From: Tetracentron sinense
Taxonomy: Eukaryota; Streptophyta; Magnoliopsida; Trochodendrales; Trochodendraceae
Assembly (NCBI GenBank): GCA_015143295.1
Contig: CM026561.1
Coordinates: 38,568,875 to 38,632,874, forward strand
Direction: 5' to 3'
DNA length: 64,000 nucleotides
The notes under the pieces are model-generated. The model saw only the letters and a list, made by a program, of their open reading frames with translations. It was not told the origin of the DNA and searched no databases. Both the position numbers and the translations under genes were made by a program. Positions 53,521-64,000 of the stretch are shown here, in pieces; the first letter of the stretch is position 1; each line of letters begins with the position of its first letter.

Positions 53521-55566
53521 AATGAAGGATTAGAACAATACCTTCAAGACTTTACAAGTGAAAAGTTTTCTTTGCGATTCTAATGATAGAACAATACCTA
53601 CAAAACTTCATAAGTGAAAAGTCTTATTCGCAATTCACACGAACCGTCTTTGTATCCTTAAAGCTCCGTTCAAGCTCTATAATCTTTTCTTGATTGTAAG
53701 AACTCTTCTTGATCAACAAAAAACCAATCTTGATCTTCAAAGAGACAATCTTGATCTTCAAAGAATCGATCTTGATCTTCAAAAAATAAAAAACAAACCA
53801 AGATGGATGAGGGAAAAGTGGACGTACACTTTTAGGGGAGGGGGGGGAGAGAGAGAGAAAAACGTGTGAGATTTCTTGTATTTTTAGAATGGGAGAAAGG
53901 GTTGGACGTTCCACCCTTTTTATAAATATCTCTAGATCTATAACTTGTAGATCAAGTATAACTCCTTTCTAAATCCTATTATGATTGTAATTCCTAATCC
54001 AATTACAAAAATAGAAAGTCTTCTAATATGAGTATAGTTCCTAATCCAATTAGGATTAAATCAAAATTAGAAAGTCTTCTAATCTAATTAGAAGTCTCAT
54101 TTAATTTTCATTATATATTTCTAATCCAATTAGGAAATAAATCTTTAATTAATAACTAATCATTAGTAAATAATTAAAAATAATAGAGAATTATAATTAC
54201 TGTGGGGCGTCCCACCCTAGGTGGACCCCACATATCTCATGCCCCTTTTGTGTTACATTCCTTGTTGGTCACCTTTTGATCTTTATCAAAATCTCATATG
54301 GGTCCTATCCATTTGGTTAATCACATCTTATGTGATTTCATCTATACGAGTTTCGCTATACCATATAGTGAAATACATGGAAAAATTAAATTAATTTATT
54401 TTTTAATTAAATTAAAAGCTTTAAGAAGATCCTAGTGTGTGGGATCTAAAAAGATCTCCTACATCCGATTGTGGGATCAAGTGCTTCACCTTTTAGGTTG
54501 AAACCTTGTTGTTAGGAAACATTTTCTTATAATTCTATTAGGAACATAGAATGTCATCTAAGTCCCTATACTTCCACTAATCATAATAATGTCCATTAAC
54601 ACAATGTGGCTAACCCTTATAAATTAGAGAATTACTCACAGGTATATTATATTACAAGATTTATTTACAAACTCGTCATTCCACCATCTAATATTGTTAT
54701 AAGCTTACGGGACAATATCTTATACTGTTTGTAATCCCTAGCTTATATTGAGAATTTTTTCTCTTTTATACTTTTAGTCAAACTTGGACTTTCAAATATA
54801 ATTTGAAATTCATTAAAACAATAATAATTACTTTTCTTTTATTCAAAAAATAATCATTCCGATAAAACAATTTCATCGATAAATACTAACTGGATTTTCA
54901 AATCCGATTTGACAAGTATCAACTTATTGAACTTAATATAAATTACTCTAGATGTGGAGCGGTGTAGTCCTTGTTGAGTGTGCATACACTTCTTCAAGTA
55001 TAGTGTACATGCCCAACGAGCCCGTATTTAGTCTGGTGTGTTGGATATTGACAATTGACTATATCAAAGCTATATAGGCAAATACTTGAGAAGATATCGG
55101 CCTCTCAAGTTAAGGATATTCTGTCAAATGAACTACCCTAAATATATAGACAGTATATTTCTACGGGTATCCACTATGCGATCTTGTTACAATATAAGTA
55201 CTTGTTACTTATATCCACATCTTAGTCAAGAGATCATTCTCTCAGTGATTGAGATTCATCACTCCATCTTATGGAACTAATTATGTGTAAGTTAATAGGA
55301 ATACATTGTCCATACATATCCTTAATAACTTAGAACAATTATAGGTCTACAAGGAACCGGAAAACCATCTCCTTTAGCATTTGGTTCAAAACCAATTGGA
55401 TGGTTTTCCTACAATGTTACCTATGGAGACAAAGTAGTTTCATCTAATGAGATACTTTATAATATATTACTCAATGTAGAAGACAATATGTGAATGTAAA
55501 GATGTTATATTAATAATGTAGATTAGTACAAGTCCGAAATGACTTTTATGAGCACAAAAGTCTAAC
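53521..55566 (-). mobile_element. LTR-like unclassified repeat block
   Basis: On the minus strand it would begin TGTTAGACTTTTGTGCTC at 55566. It contains no protein motif. A 21-base unit (TCTTGATCTTCAAAGA-type) is repeated about three times at 53720-53785, and two ACAAGTGAAAAGT/CATAAGTGAAAAGT pieces are near 53548 and 53608. No target duplication or partner LTR is found, so the class and left border are uncertain. Confidence 0.3.
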
Positions 55567-55826
55567 AAAAACTATGACTAAAAATTCTAACCATAGTTAA
55601 AAGGAGTTAACTACAATTAAAAATGACACTTTTTTGAGGAAAGGAGGCACGAGAAGCCGCTCGACAGACTATTGCTCTTGTAATAAATAGTTGGGTTAAG
55701 TACCATTTCGTTTCCCTAAACCAAAAATATAATGGTTTAGGGCATGATTTTAAAAGTTATACCAAAAGGAGTATGTATTCCAACATTACCCTTATTACTG
55801 TTTGGCTTCTATAGCATACCTAAGGA

Positions 55827-55848
55827 TATATATATATATATATATATC
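55827..55848. repeat. (TA)n microsatellite
   Basis: About eleven TA units in intergenic DNA. Confidence 0.9.
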
Positions 55849-56133
55849 AAAAACATGCATTTTCAGATGATAAAAATGCAAGGCATGCCCTATTTGGTAA
55901 ATATGTCGAAAGCATGCCTTTTTAAAATTAATATTTTTGTTTTTGTTTTTAAAAACCAATGTTAGATTGCTTAATCCTAAATCTTAACTACAATTGATTT
56001 GTGGTAACAGGGGGAATTTTTGTTTTTTTAAAAAAAAACCATTATTAGATTGCTTAACCCTAGGAGTGAGTAAATTTTAACTACAGTTGATTATGGTTAA
56101 AAAAAAAAAAGAATGCATTGACCAATGAGGACT

Positions 56134-57160
56134 GCACATTAGACTATAGGGGAATGCGAGCTCCAGTTTCTTATTTCCCCACTTTCTGCATACGACCAAC
56201 ATCTGTCCTACTTTTTCCGGGTTGCTTTTGCAGCCGGTTAAAGCTTAAGCAACAATCCCATTTCAACTCTCCCCTTCACTTTATTTATATTTAAAAAGAA
56301 ACTCATTAAAGGCCCTCATAATAATAATAAAATTATAATACAACGTTTTCGCTCTCCTCTCTCTCTTCCGAACGAAATGCTTCTTGCTTCATTAAAAAAT
56401 ACAGTGTCCAAACGACCCACTTATTGATCGCCGGCCTCAATTAATGGTGAGCAAAGCCATGTCGCCACCTTGTCTTTTGCACTCTCTCGCGAATGGAAAC
56501 CAGCTTTTAGCTTATTCTATTAGTTTCTCTTTTCCTTTTTTTAATCATTACCGAGTTTTAGTGAAAGGGTTGGCTTGTGATGTGAAATTTGTTCTGAATT
56601 TTATTTCAAGAGAAGAAAGACATGTTCAAGCTCCCATTTCTCCACTATTTTTTTCCTCTTTTTCGGGTTGGGTTTTCGTTCTTTTTTTTTTTTCAGTATG
56701 AGAACAGCTAGCTTCTTTCTTCTTCTAAATTTCTAAAAAAAATTTCAAGAGAAGAAAGACATGCTCAAGCTCCCATTTCTCCATTCTTTTTCTCCTTTTT
56801 TGGGGTGGGTTTCCCTTCGATTTTTTCCGTATGAGAACATCTTCCTTCTTCTGTTTTTTTTTTTTTTCCTTTTTCTAACATAGAATGACCACCACATATT
56901 AGGGGAGAGAGTTTCGGGAGAGAGAGAGAGAGAGGGCAGGACTCAGGAGAAAAGGGATGGAAGATTTGGGTATATTCCTATGTACTTTTATGGGGTTTTT
57001 TTGCAAATTACAAATAAAGGGACGGGCAAGATTTAAATTTAGTTATTGATGAAGCTTTAACCGGCTGAAAAAGCAGCCTGGAAAAGTTAGGACAGATGTT
57101 GGTCATATGGAGAAAGTGAAACTGGGGCTAGCATTCCCCTAGACTAATATAGTCTAATGC
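56134..57160. mobile_element. 1.03 kb inverted-repeat element
   Basis: About 110 bases at the left (GCACATTAGACTATAGGGGA, GACCAACATCTGTCCTA, CAGCCGGTTAAAGCTT) recur inverted at 57050-57160 (AAGCTTTAACCGGCTG, TAGGACAGATGTTGGTC, CCCCTAGACTAATATAGTCT). The right arm carries an 8-base extra TTAGTCTA. The interior has an imperfect direct repeat (TTTCAAGAGAAGAAAGACAT with CTCAAGCTCCCATTTCTCC at about 56606 and 56744). An 85-codon frame at 56444 has no known family. No transposase is seen. Confidence 0.75.
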
Positions 57161-57169
57161 GGTGAAGCG

Positions 57170-57517
57170 GAACTTGGATGGGCAACAGCACTTGCTGTTG
57201 CACTGTTGCCTATATGTGTCTTATAAAATAATGGCCCACCTACTGATTGCATGGGAATCACCAAATGATAAAAATGGGGCCCATTTTGCAGAGTTAGGAT
57301 GGGCAATAGTGCACGCTGTTGCGCTTTTGCCCCTTTGTGTCACACATAAATGGGTCCCATCTTTTTGTTGATTCCCAATCTACCCCTATTGAATGTGGGG
57401 CCCTACTTTGTGAGACACAAGGGGGCAGCAGCGCAGCAGCATGCGCTGTTGCCCATCCGAACTCCATTTTGCAAGGCACATATGGGCAACAGCAAGCGCT
57501 GTTGCCCATCCGAACTC
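57170..57517. mobile_element. Mutator-like MITE, 348 bp, 9 bp target duplication
   Basis: The ends GAACTTGGATGGGCAACAGC and (inverted) GAGTTCGGATGGGCAACAGC form terminal inverted repeats. The exact 9 bp duplication GGTGAAGCG flanks it at 57161-57169 and 57518-57526. Inside, GGATGGGCAAYAGYGC-GCTGTTGC modules occur four times in both orientations, and a GGGCCCA/TGGGTCCC core is present. Six overlapping open frames here are products of its palindromic structure, not genes. Confidence 0.88.
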
Positions 57518-57526
57518 GGTGAAGCG

Positions 57527-58377
57527 CCCTGCTATGCCACACAATATCTGTGTCTGGAGTTGTACACACAACACGGAATCCTAGCAATTCAAAACAAATT
57601 AAGATTTGAAAAACAAAGAGTCATTCTTTTAGCAACTACCCAACCTTAGTCTATCTATACGTAACTTAAAAGAGATTCCTTTTTTCCAATATGCCGGCAG
57701 CTTTTCCTGTGTCCGATACTGGTATCAAGGCCATTCTCACCTCCAGATGAAAAGGTAACTGTAACTCCTTCAATTCATATTTCTTCAAAAAATTTCTTAT
57801 TTAAAATGCTTTTGAATTGTGAGGAACTAAATATAGTTTACTTATGGAGACAGATGATCAATGGGGATGGCCATACGAGTCGAAAGTCATGTGAGATTGT
57901 ATTTTCTTTAAGAGGAAAAAATTTCAGTTCATGTTGGTGTGAATGATGATAAAGTTGTATGTTAGATTGAATGCGGAGTTCATTATCAATTAGAAAAGCA
58001 GGTTTCGATTCCAATGGCCATACTAGGTCGAAAGCGAGGTTTCCATAATTTTGAAGTTTTTTTTTTTTTTTTTTAAATTTTATCAAAACAAGCTTAGCTT
58101 AGTTCTTTTTTTTTTTTAACTTGAAAGTTGCACTGTTAAATTACAATTTTTTTTTCTCTGTATATAGTTATATAACCCTCAAGATTATATCTAGAAATGT
58201 GAGTTTTTCATTATTATCAATTTGTTTTGTGTTTATATTGATGCATTTCAGGATTTAAGTAACTGGAGGCACGGGCTGCCTTCTAGTTACAGAAGAAACT
58301 CAACTTGTCTGCCTTAAAGACATTGAAGGGAGGCATCCAAAGTACTACATTATACTATTAGAATCTTTTCCTCTCAA
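57527..58377. other. 5' flank and probable leader of NAC C
   Basis: Contains poly-T runs (58056-58075, 58107-58118). A possible 5' UTR intron runs from GT at about 57754 (AAAAG|GTAACTG) to an AG near 58251 (TTTCAG|GATTT), followed by the leader up to ATG 58378. This is an inference from splice-like words only. Confidence 0.4.
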
Positions 58378-61300
58378 ATGACTTCTCAGAATCCAAACAA
58401 GGAAGATCAAGAGGTGGGGCAGCAGCAACAGAATGGCGATGGTTCAACAAATGGCAATATTTTTGAAGCGTATCCTCCTGGTTATAGGTTCTGTCCTTAT
58501 GACGAAGAGCTCATCAATTATTATCTGAAGAAGAAGGTCTTGAAGCAACGGTTACCCATTAACAATATCAACGAAGTTAATCTATACAAGCACAACCCTG
58601 AGGACCTTACTAGTTTGTAAATTAATTTATATTTCCTTTCTTGTTTCTCACTATCTAAAGTGATTTGAGTTAGCTCTTCTTAGTTTCTAAAATGTTCTAT
58701 ATATGTTGATTGAGAGAAATGGGTTGCTGTAATTTTATCTGAAAAACACCTTTTTATTTGCTATTATGATTTGTTAAAAATGAGATGGGATTGATAGTTA
58801 CACAAAGCTGAGGCAAACTAGAAGCAGTTGCTTTAGATTTATCTAAACTTTCCAGCCTCCATATGCTTCAATGTAAAAACTCAATGTGGGATAGAAATCT
58901 AGAAAGTGTAACCATGAGACTTCGAAATCTGCTTTCCAAACATGCATGTTTGGATTTCTATAACATGAGCAAGTTATAAAGCATTATAGACATGCTTTGC
59001 AGGAAATTTCATTTTGGGGATAATGTTTTGGGTTGTTTTGAAACTGGGATTCCTTAGTTGAAGCAATGCCTTCATCAGCTTCCTGATAATGACAAGATGT
59101 CCACCCATAGTGTATTTCCTAAGAGGTTGTGGGTGCGATTTACTCGTAAGATTAAGGAGGGCTCAGAGAAGACATTTGCCTACTTTTCGATTACAGATTC
59201 TTGTCCCTTCATTATGAAGGTCTTAGTGAATAAAGCTCCTTTGAAATTTTGAGTCTAGCTAGCAGGATCCATCTTAAATGCACGTCAAATGTGAAATGCT
59301 TCAAGGGATTTCAATTATGGTGGGAATGAATGCCGATGGTATGGTCAAAAGCGGATGTCAATCACTATATTTGCTTTCAAAAATTGGAAATAAAATCCTA
59401 TCTCATTTTTTTAGCGATCGATTATTTATTCTATTACCAATTATCTAAATAAATAATAATATAAAAAATTACTAGTTTAAATGATGTTACTTAAAATACT
59501 GCATCTCTTTTGCAACAACATAAATTTTAGGTGTAGCCATGTAGGTACTATAAATTGTGGGTGTAGAATTCTCGAGTTGAATGCAAGAGAAGAAATAATT
59601 TGCGCACATGAACATCTCTCTAATGCAAGAAAAAATTTCATTATATAAAAATTTCCACACACAATCCCTGGACATCTGTATCCCGACTTGCAGAGATTAT
59701 GAATGATGTACAAGGATTCAGATGACAAGAAAATACATACGGAATAGCTTAGTAGATTCACAACAGAGTTTATTGTTACCATCTTGCTCCTCTCAGACAT
59801 CTTTACTAAAGAGAATCATGACAATTACATGTCTACTTTTATCTTTAATTCGTGGATTGAGCTGGTTTTCATCCTCAAAGAGTTGAAATAGGAAAACCCA
59901 AACCCAACCCAACTAGGTAAAATTTTTAATACTCTAGCATTACCATAGTGCAGCTTAATTGGAAAAAACACCTACTTTGTGTTTGGATAAATTCATGGAC
60001 TGACTTGACTTCTTTCTTTATGAAAGTTATGAGTTGTAAAAAATTGCATTTAGTTTGCTGTCCATTTTTACTTTTTGCAGAAATCAAAAGTGCATAGAAG
60101 TCCAGATTTTTATTTTTAAGGAAGCTGGTAGGGGTGACTTCCACTGAAAGGGAAGGTTTCAACTTTTGAGCCACACTCATTGGCTCACATTTTGCAAAAA
60201 ATGGAGTGAAAAAGTCACTTTTCAGGGAAGTTTAACCAAACAAGGCATAGTCTCTTTTGTCTTTAAAATTGGTCTTTCTTTCTATTTGCTCTGGATTGGT
60301 TGAGTGAGATGGATAGTTGTTTTGTACTAGAAGATATGAGTATATTCTTTGTTTATAATTGTTTTGATAGGGTTATATGAGATGGTTTTTTTGTATTTTG
60401 TTTAAGATTGAGGAGATTTTTTGTAAACTTTTTTATTTTTCATTTTCTTTGTTTGAATGAGATGTTTTGTGACTCTGTTTTTAATTTTTTTTGGATAGGA
60501 ACTAACTCACACACTTTAACCCACATTCCCACTACACATGACTCACACACCCACACACAGGTCCCATGGCACAAGCCACAGCATCCACACATCCTCTCAA
60601 AAAAGAGAGGAAGGTGGGGCTTTAAGGACCCCCATGCACAAGAGTAACCCACCAATGTGAATTTTCTATTTTGATAGGAAGACTCTGTTTTTAATTAATT
60701 TATGATTATGTTGTGTCAAGTTATATGGGCTGGTTGTATTTAGTCTCTAAATGTTGGTTTATTTTTTCATTTCTTTATATATTTTTTATTCGCTTTAGTG
60801 AAATTTCTTCTTGTTATTTACCATAAAAGAAATAATGTGTATGGAATGATTGATTTGCAGGGATGTACAAGTTATATAGAGAGAAAGAGTGGTACTTCTT
60901 TAGCCCAAGGGATCGGAAGTATCCGAATGGAACTCGACCAAATCGAGCAGCCGGTGCCGGATACTGGAAGGCAACTGGAACTGATATGAAGATCTCTAGC
61001 AATGGTCAACTAGTTGGGTATAAAAATACATTGGTGTACTATAAAGGGAAGCCTCCCAAGGGAGAAAAAACAACCTGGATCATGTACGAATATAAAGTGG
61101 CTGATGAGCTTAATCCTCAAACCATTAGGACTGCAGATAAAATGAGGGTACAAAGTTTTTACTTTGCTTTAAGTTTCATGGTGAATCCATATGGCGAGAG
61201 TGTAGGATTAGATCCTACACACCCAATGCTCAATCTAAAACTTCTTTCCCCTTTTATTAATTTTAAATTTTTTTTTAAAATCTTCCTTAAACCTCTAGTG

Positions 61301-61951
61301 TGATTATATCCCTATTGAATCATTTGTTTCTCATGCTTTGCATATTTCACTAACAAACACTTATTCTATATACCCCATCAGTTGGATGACTGGGTTTTAT
61401 GTAGGCTTAAAAAGCAGAAAGAAAAGAAAAAAAAGCAGGATGATGAATCGATGCCGACTGGAGATTCTATAGTGGTTTTTGATGAACCTTCCGCACCCGT
61501 CAACGAACCTGATCCTTCGGCAGTGATGAATTATGATATAGGGATAAGAGTTGATGGCAACCTGTTCGTGAGTAGCCCGCCGTTAGGCAATGGCAAAATG
61601 TGTGATTCTGTGGGATTGATCAACAAATACAATGATTCTGCATTTGATCAGGTTCTCCAACATAACATTTCAGGTTTTCCTCTGGAATCTAATCATATGA
61701 CCAACATGGGATTTGAAACTGAGAATCAGGTTGGCTTGGTGGAACCAGTTTCTTCAAAGACCCCCATGGAATCTATAGAGTGTAAGTATCAGCCCCCAGC
61801 ATGGCCCAAAAATAACTTATGGGATTATATGCAGGGAGGCTATGAATTACAATTGCAACTCGATAGAATCAATTCATGTTTTCAGCTTGGCGATTATCCT
61901 GATCTTGATTTTTTTCCAACGCCACCACACATGCAGTCCTGGCCCTGCTAA
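58378..61951 (+). CDS. NAC-domain transcription factor (NAC C)
   Basis: Exons 58378-58612, 60861-61147 and 61382-61951 join in frame for 363 codons. The N-terminus ([20 protein letters not shown]) is hydrophilic. Subdomain A is [20 protein letters not shown]. Exon 2 has [35 protein letters not shown], then [11 protein letters not shown], and exon 3 starts [18 protein letters not shown] (subdomain E and a basic stretch that may help nuclear import). Unlike NAC A and B it keeps the standard WKATGTD DNA-contact loop. The tail keeps one trace of the A/B repeat ([20 protein letters not shown]) and ends [21 protein letters not shown]. Exon 1 ends at a GTTTGT donor, weaker than usual, where the intact frame and matching borders support the choice. 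Intron 1 is 2.25 kb. The gene is probably functional. Confidence 0.88.
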
Positions 61952-62177
61952 TTGATCGGGTTTAGCAATGGTGTTGTTAATTAGTGTGGTAGTTTCATAC
62001 TTTATTTGGAGGTTTAGGTTTGTTAGTTTGAAGATGGTTTGAACTTTATATGGTCACCTTCTATGGTTAGCTCTTATTTAGATGTTTTTAGATCTTTCTT
62101 TTTGTTTTTAGGAGTGTTTATGGATGAAATATGAAATAGCGGTGCGGAACTTCCTTTCTAGATTAATCATGGAGGTA
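61952..62177. other. NAC C 3' UTR
   Basis: A T-rich tail after the stop codon with TTTTTAGATCTTTCTTT-like words resembling the NAC A and B 3' UTRs. No gene is seen. Confidence 0.5.
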
Positions 62178-62549
62178 ATTTCTTCATTTAAATTCTCCCT
62201 ATTTTAGTGTGATTGTATTTTTAGGTTGCTTAATGTTCTATTGTTATTTTATTCATCTCTCCCTCCCTGGCTAACCTGAGAGGCTTTGTTCAATTCTTAC
62301 CCTTGTGCAGTTTATACTCCCTTCTCTTTCGGTTTTAGGTTCTAAGATGCTAATGCATCAGTTATTTCTTCATTTAAATTCTCCCTATTTTAGTGTGATT
62401 GTATTTTTAGGTTGCTTAATGTTCTATTGTTATTTTATTCATCTCTCCCTCCCTGGCTAACCTGAGAGGCTTTGTTCAATTCTTACCCTTGTGCAGTTTA
62501 TACTCCCTTCTCTTTCGGTTTTAGGTTCTAAGATGCTAATGCATCAGTT
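62178..62549. repeat. perfect tandem duplication, 2 x 186 bp
   Basis: 62178-62363 and 62364-62549 appear identical, each starting ATTTCTTCATTTAAATTCTC and ending GCTAATGCATCAGTT. The unit contains a polypyrimidine tract and CTTGTGCAG, which looks like an intron acceptor. Confidence 0.92.
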
Positions 62550-62569
62550 ATCTTGCCTCATGCGGAGTA

Positions 62570-63106
62570 ATGTTTATGAATGAGGACTGGCCAGTGAGCA
62601 GACCTCCCAGGAAGGCAATATTTGAGAGTGGCAAACCCATAGTCACTTACATGAATAACCATATAAGTGATTATGTGTGTCTCATGTACATCCGGAGTAC
62701 GTTTGCATGCTCAAGAAGGTCCTCTATGGTAGAGCTTGGTACACTTACACTTTTGTGGTTGGTTACTTTGCTTCTATTTCCAATTCTAATTTATTTGTTA
62801 AGAAGCAGGGAAGGTTTTAATAATTTAATCAACGGGTTGCTGGCCAAGACCACGCCTCAGGAAGCAGAGGTCTTGAGTTCGAATCCCTTCCCCTTTGTTG
62901 GCAACCCTCAGGGATTTATCCCGACTTTCCTGGTTGCTCTTGCAAATGCTGCGGTTCAGGCTATTAGAGATGCTGTTTCTTCGGCTTCTGGACTTGGTGA
63001 GATTTCATATCATGGACACCATGAATTTGAATTGGAGAATGATGGGATGTCGGAGTGTCACGACTTGAGAAATGTTTCAGGAGAGGAGGGAGGAGGAGGA
63101 AACTGA
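62570..63106 (+). other. 178-codon open frame, uncertain (possible gene or chance frame over a SINE)
   Basis: Open from ATG 62570 to 63106. Residues about 55-77 form a strong hydrophobic segment (LLWLVTLLLFPILIYLL) that could span a membrane. No family is recognised. Codons about 85-110 fall on a tRNA-like module (see next entry), which suggests that at least the second half is non-coding in origin. The end is Gly-rich (GEEGGGG) from a GGA repeat. Confidence 0.2.
62835..62892 (+). repeat. tRNA-like pol III promoter module, possible SINE head
   Basis: GGGTTGCTGGCCAAGACCACG resembles an A box. GAGTTCGAATCCC about 35 bases later matches the B box consensus GGTTCGAATCC. There is no full cloverleaf, so it is not a tRNA gene; a tRNA-derived SINE is the best reading. 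The 3' tail is not defined. Confidence 0.45.
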
Positions 63107-64000
63107 GAAAGGTGTCGGAATTGTCTAATGTGGAGTTGAGCAGCCATTGCTTGGAACAAAGATCTTCATTCAGGCCTTTTTTTTTGGGGGGGTGTAGGCA
63201 TCATTTATCTACGTTAGTACATCAGATATTAGCTTGTGTAGAGGGGTGTTTTGATCTTTGAAGAAATGGGGTTTAATGCAACCTCAATCTAGCCTAAATC
63301 TGATATCCAGACCGTTCTTAATTGAGTTATTTTTGAGAGAAATGATTCAGAAAACACAAGAAAGAAAAGGGGAAAAAGAAGGAAATGATTCAGAGGGAGA
63401 GAAGAAAGAACGATGAAGAAAAGTAGTGACAGAATGTTTTTCTTGATGAATCCTTTACTTTCTCTCTCTGTAAATTCTGTTTGAAAAATCTGGTTGTTTT
63501 TGGAAAATCTTCTGGGAACTCGAGGAAAGTCTCTCCCTCAACAAGGAGGGGTCACCTCTATTTATAGGTGATTATCAAAATTGTAACCAACTTGTACAGC
63601 TGTCATAACCGTTTTTGTAACCGACTTTTAGAGAGAAAATATTGGATTTCATCAAGATAAAGGCGTTTTGTCACCATACCTCTTTTAAGCTTTTATGACC
63701 AAAGCTTTCAGATATTTTTTTCAAAGGTTAAAAGCGGTATTCAAAATATCCATCTTTTAACAAATTCTATCTAAGCCCTCCAAACTACAACTCATCGTCC
63801 TCCCCCAAAAGCAATTGGTAACTACATCGTGAAAGCGGGTCATACGCTTTCATGGTGTACTGTCCTACTGAGGTGAAATATTAGTGTTCAGACAGCAACA
63901 CTCCTCTAGAATAATCAATAATAACGATGATAATAATCATCTAATAATCATAACTCAGGTCCAATAGGGAAATCATAGGTGTTGGACAAGGACACCCTTC
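63107..64000. other. intergenic DNA, no gene seen
   Basis: Contains a G/T homopolymer junction at about 63178-63192 and purine-rich AAGAAAG tracts (63355-63425). Sequence near 63540-63570 (GGGGTCACCTCTATTTATAG) resembles a TATA-containing LTR leader read on the minus strand. It is insufficient to name. Confidence 0.4.

Noticed and set aside
57162..57649. Cluster of overlapping frames on both strands with Cys/His-rich text
   Set aside because: Products of the palindromic Mutator-like MITE sequence.
59058..59252. 64-codon frame in NAC C intron 1
   Set aside because: No family recognised, no NAC similarity, and no consistent splice sites to link it to the flanking exons.
62835..62892. tRNA gene
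   Set aside because: Only A- and B-box-like words are present; acceptor and anticodon stems do not form.

Overview
This is a plant nuclear DNA window, almost certainly from a flowering plant. It has spliceosomal GT-AG introns, A+T-rich intergenic DNA, a plant-type SMC5 gene, three NAC transcription factor genes and typical plant mobile elements (CACTA, Helitron, Ty3-type LTR, Mutator-like and Tourist-like elements). I cannot name the species from the sequence.

Layout. Positions 1-7972 hold the last eleven exons of SMC5 on the + strand; the gene starts left of the window. From about 8.3 to 9.7 kb there is a GGGTCA-type repeat and a minus-strand Helitron end. NAC gene A lies at 10688-12732, followed by a 2.7 kb solo LTR (14263-16972). 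From 17.9 to 29.1 kb is repeat-derived DNA: a decayed Ty3-type gag fragment, a plant-mobile-domain (PMD) pseudogene split by a second solo LTR of the same family in the opposite orientation, a long foldback element, a short Armadillo-repeat gene fragment, an LTR-like block, and a cluster of three related Helitrons. A 12.3 kb CACTA element occupies 29446-41718 and carries two decayed minus-strand transposase genes. NAC gene B follows at 44244-48650, with a 3.2 kb first intron that holds a Helitron and a 26-G run. From 51.7 to 58.3 kb there are more repeats, including a 1 kb inverted-repeat element directly beside a 348 bp Mutator-like MITE. NAC gene C lies at 58378-61951. A perfect 186 bp tandem duplication and a tRNA-like module follow it.

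The main story is a local duplication. A block of about 5.4 kb carrying NAC A (9730-17875 without its LTR) also occurs around NAC B (29199-51657). The two copies were then altered independently. Copy A gained a solo LTR and a Q/N-rich tail expanded to seven repeat units. Copy B gained the CACTA element, about 1.8 kb of new promoter-side DNA, about 3 kb of intron and two Tourist-like MITEs. Each copy serves as the empty-site control for insertions in the other, so target-site duplications and exact element borders can be read directly. NAC C is a more divergent relative with only one version of the tail motif.

All coordinates come from reading by eye. Splice sites are supported by GT/AG borders and by keeping the reading frame across each gene. 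Family names rest on recognised protein or terminal motifs, not on a database search.
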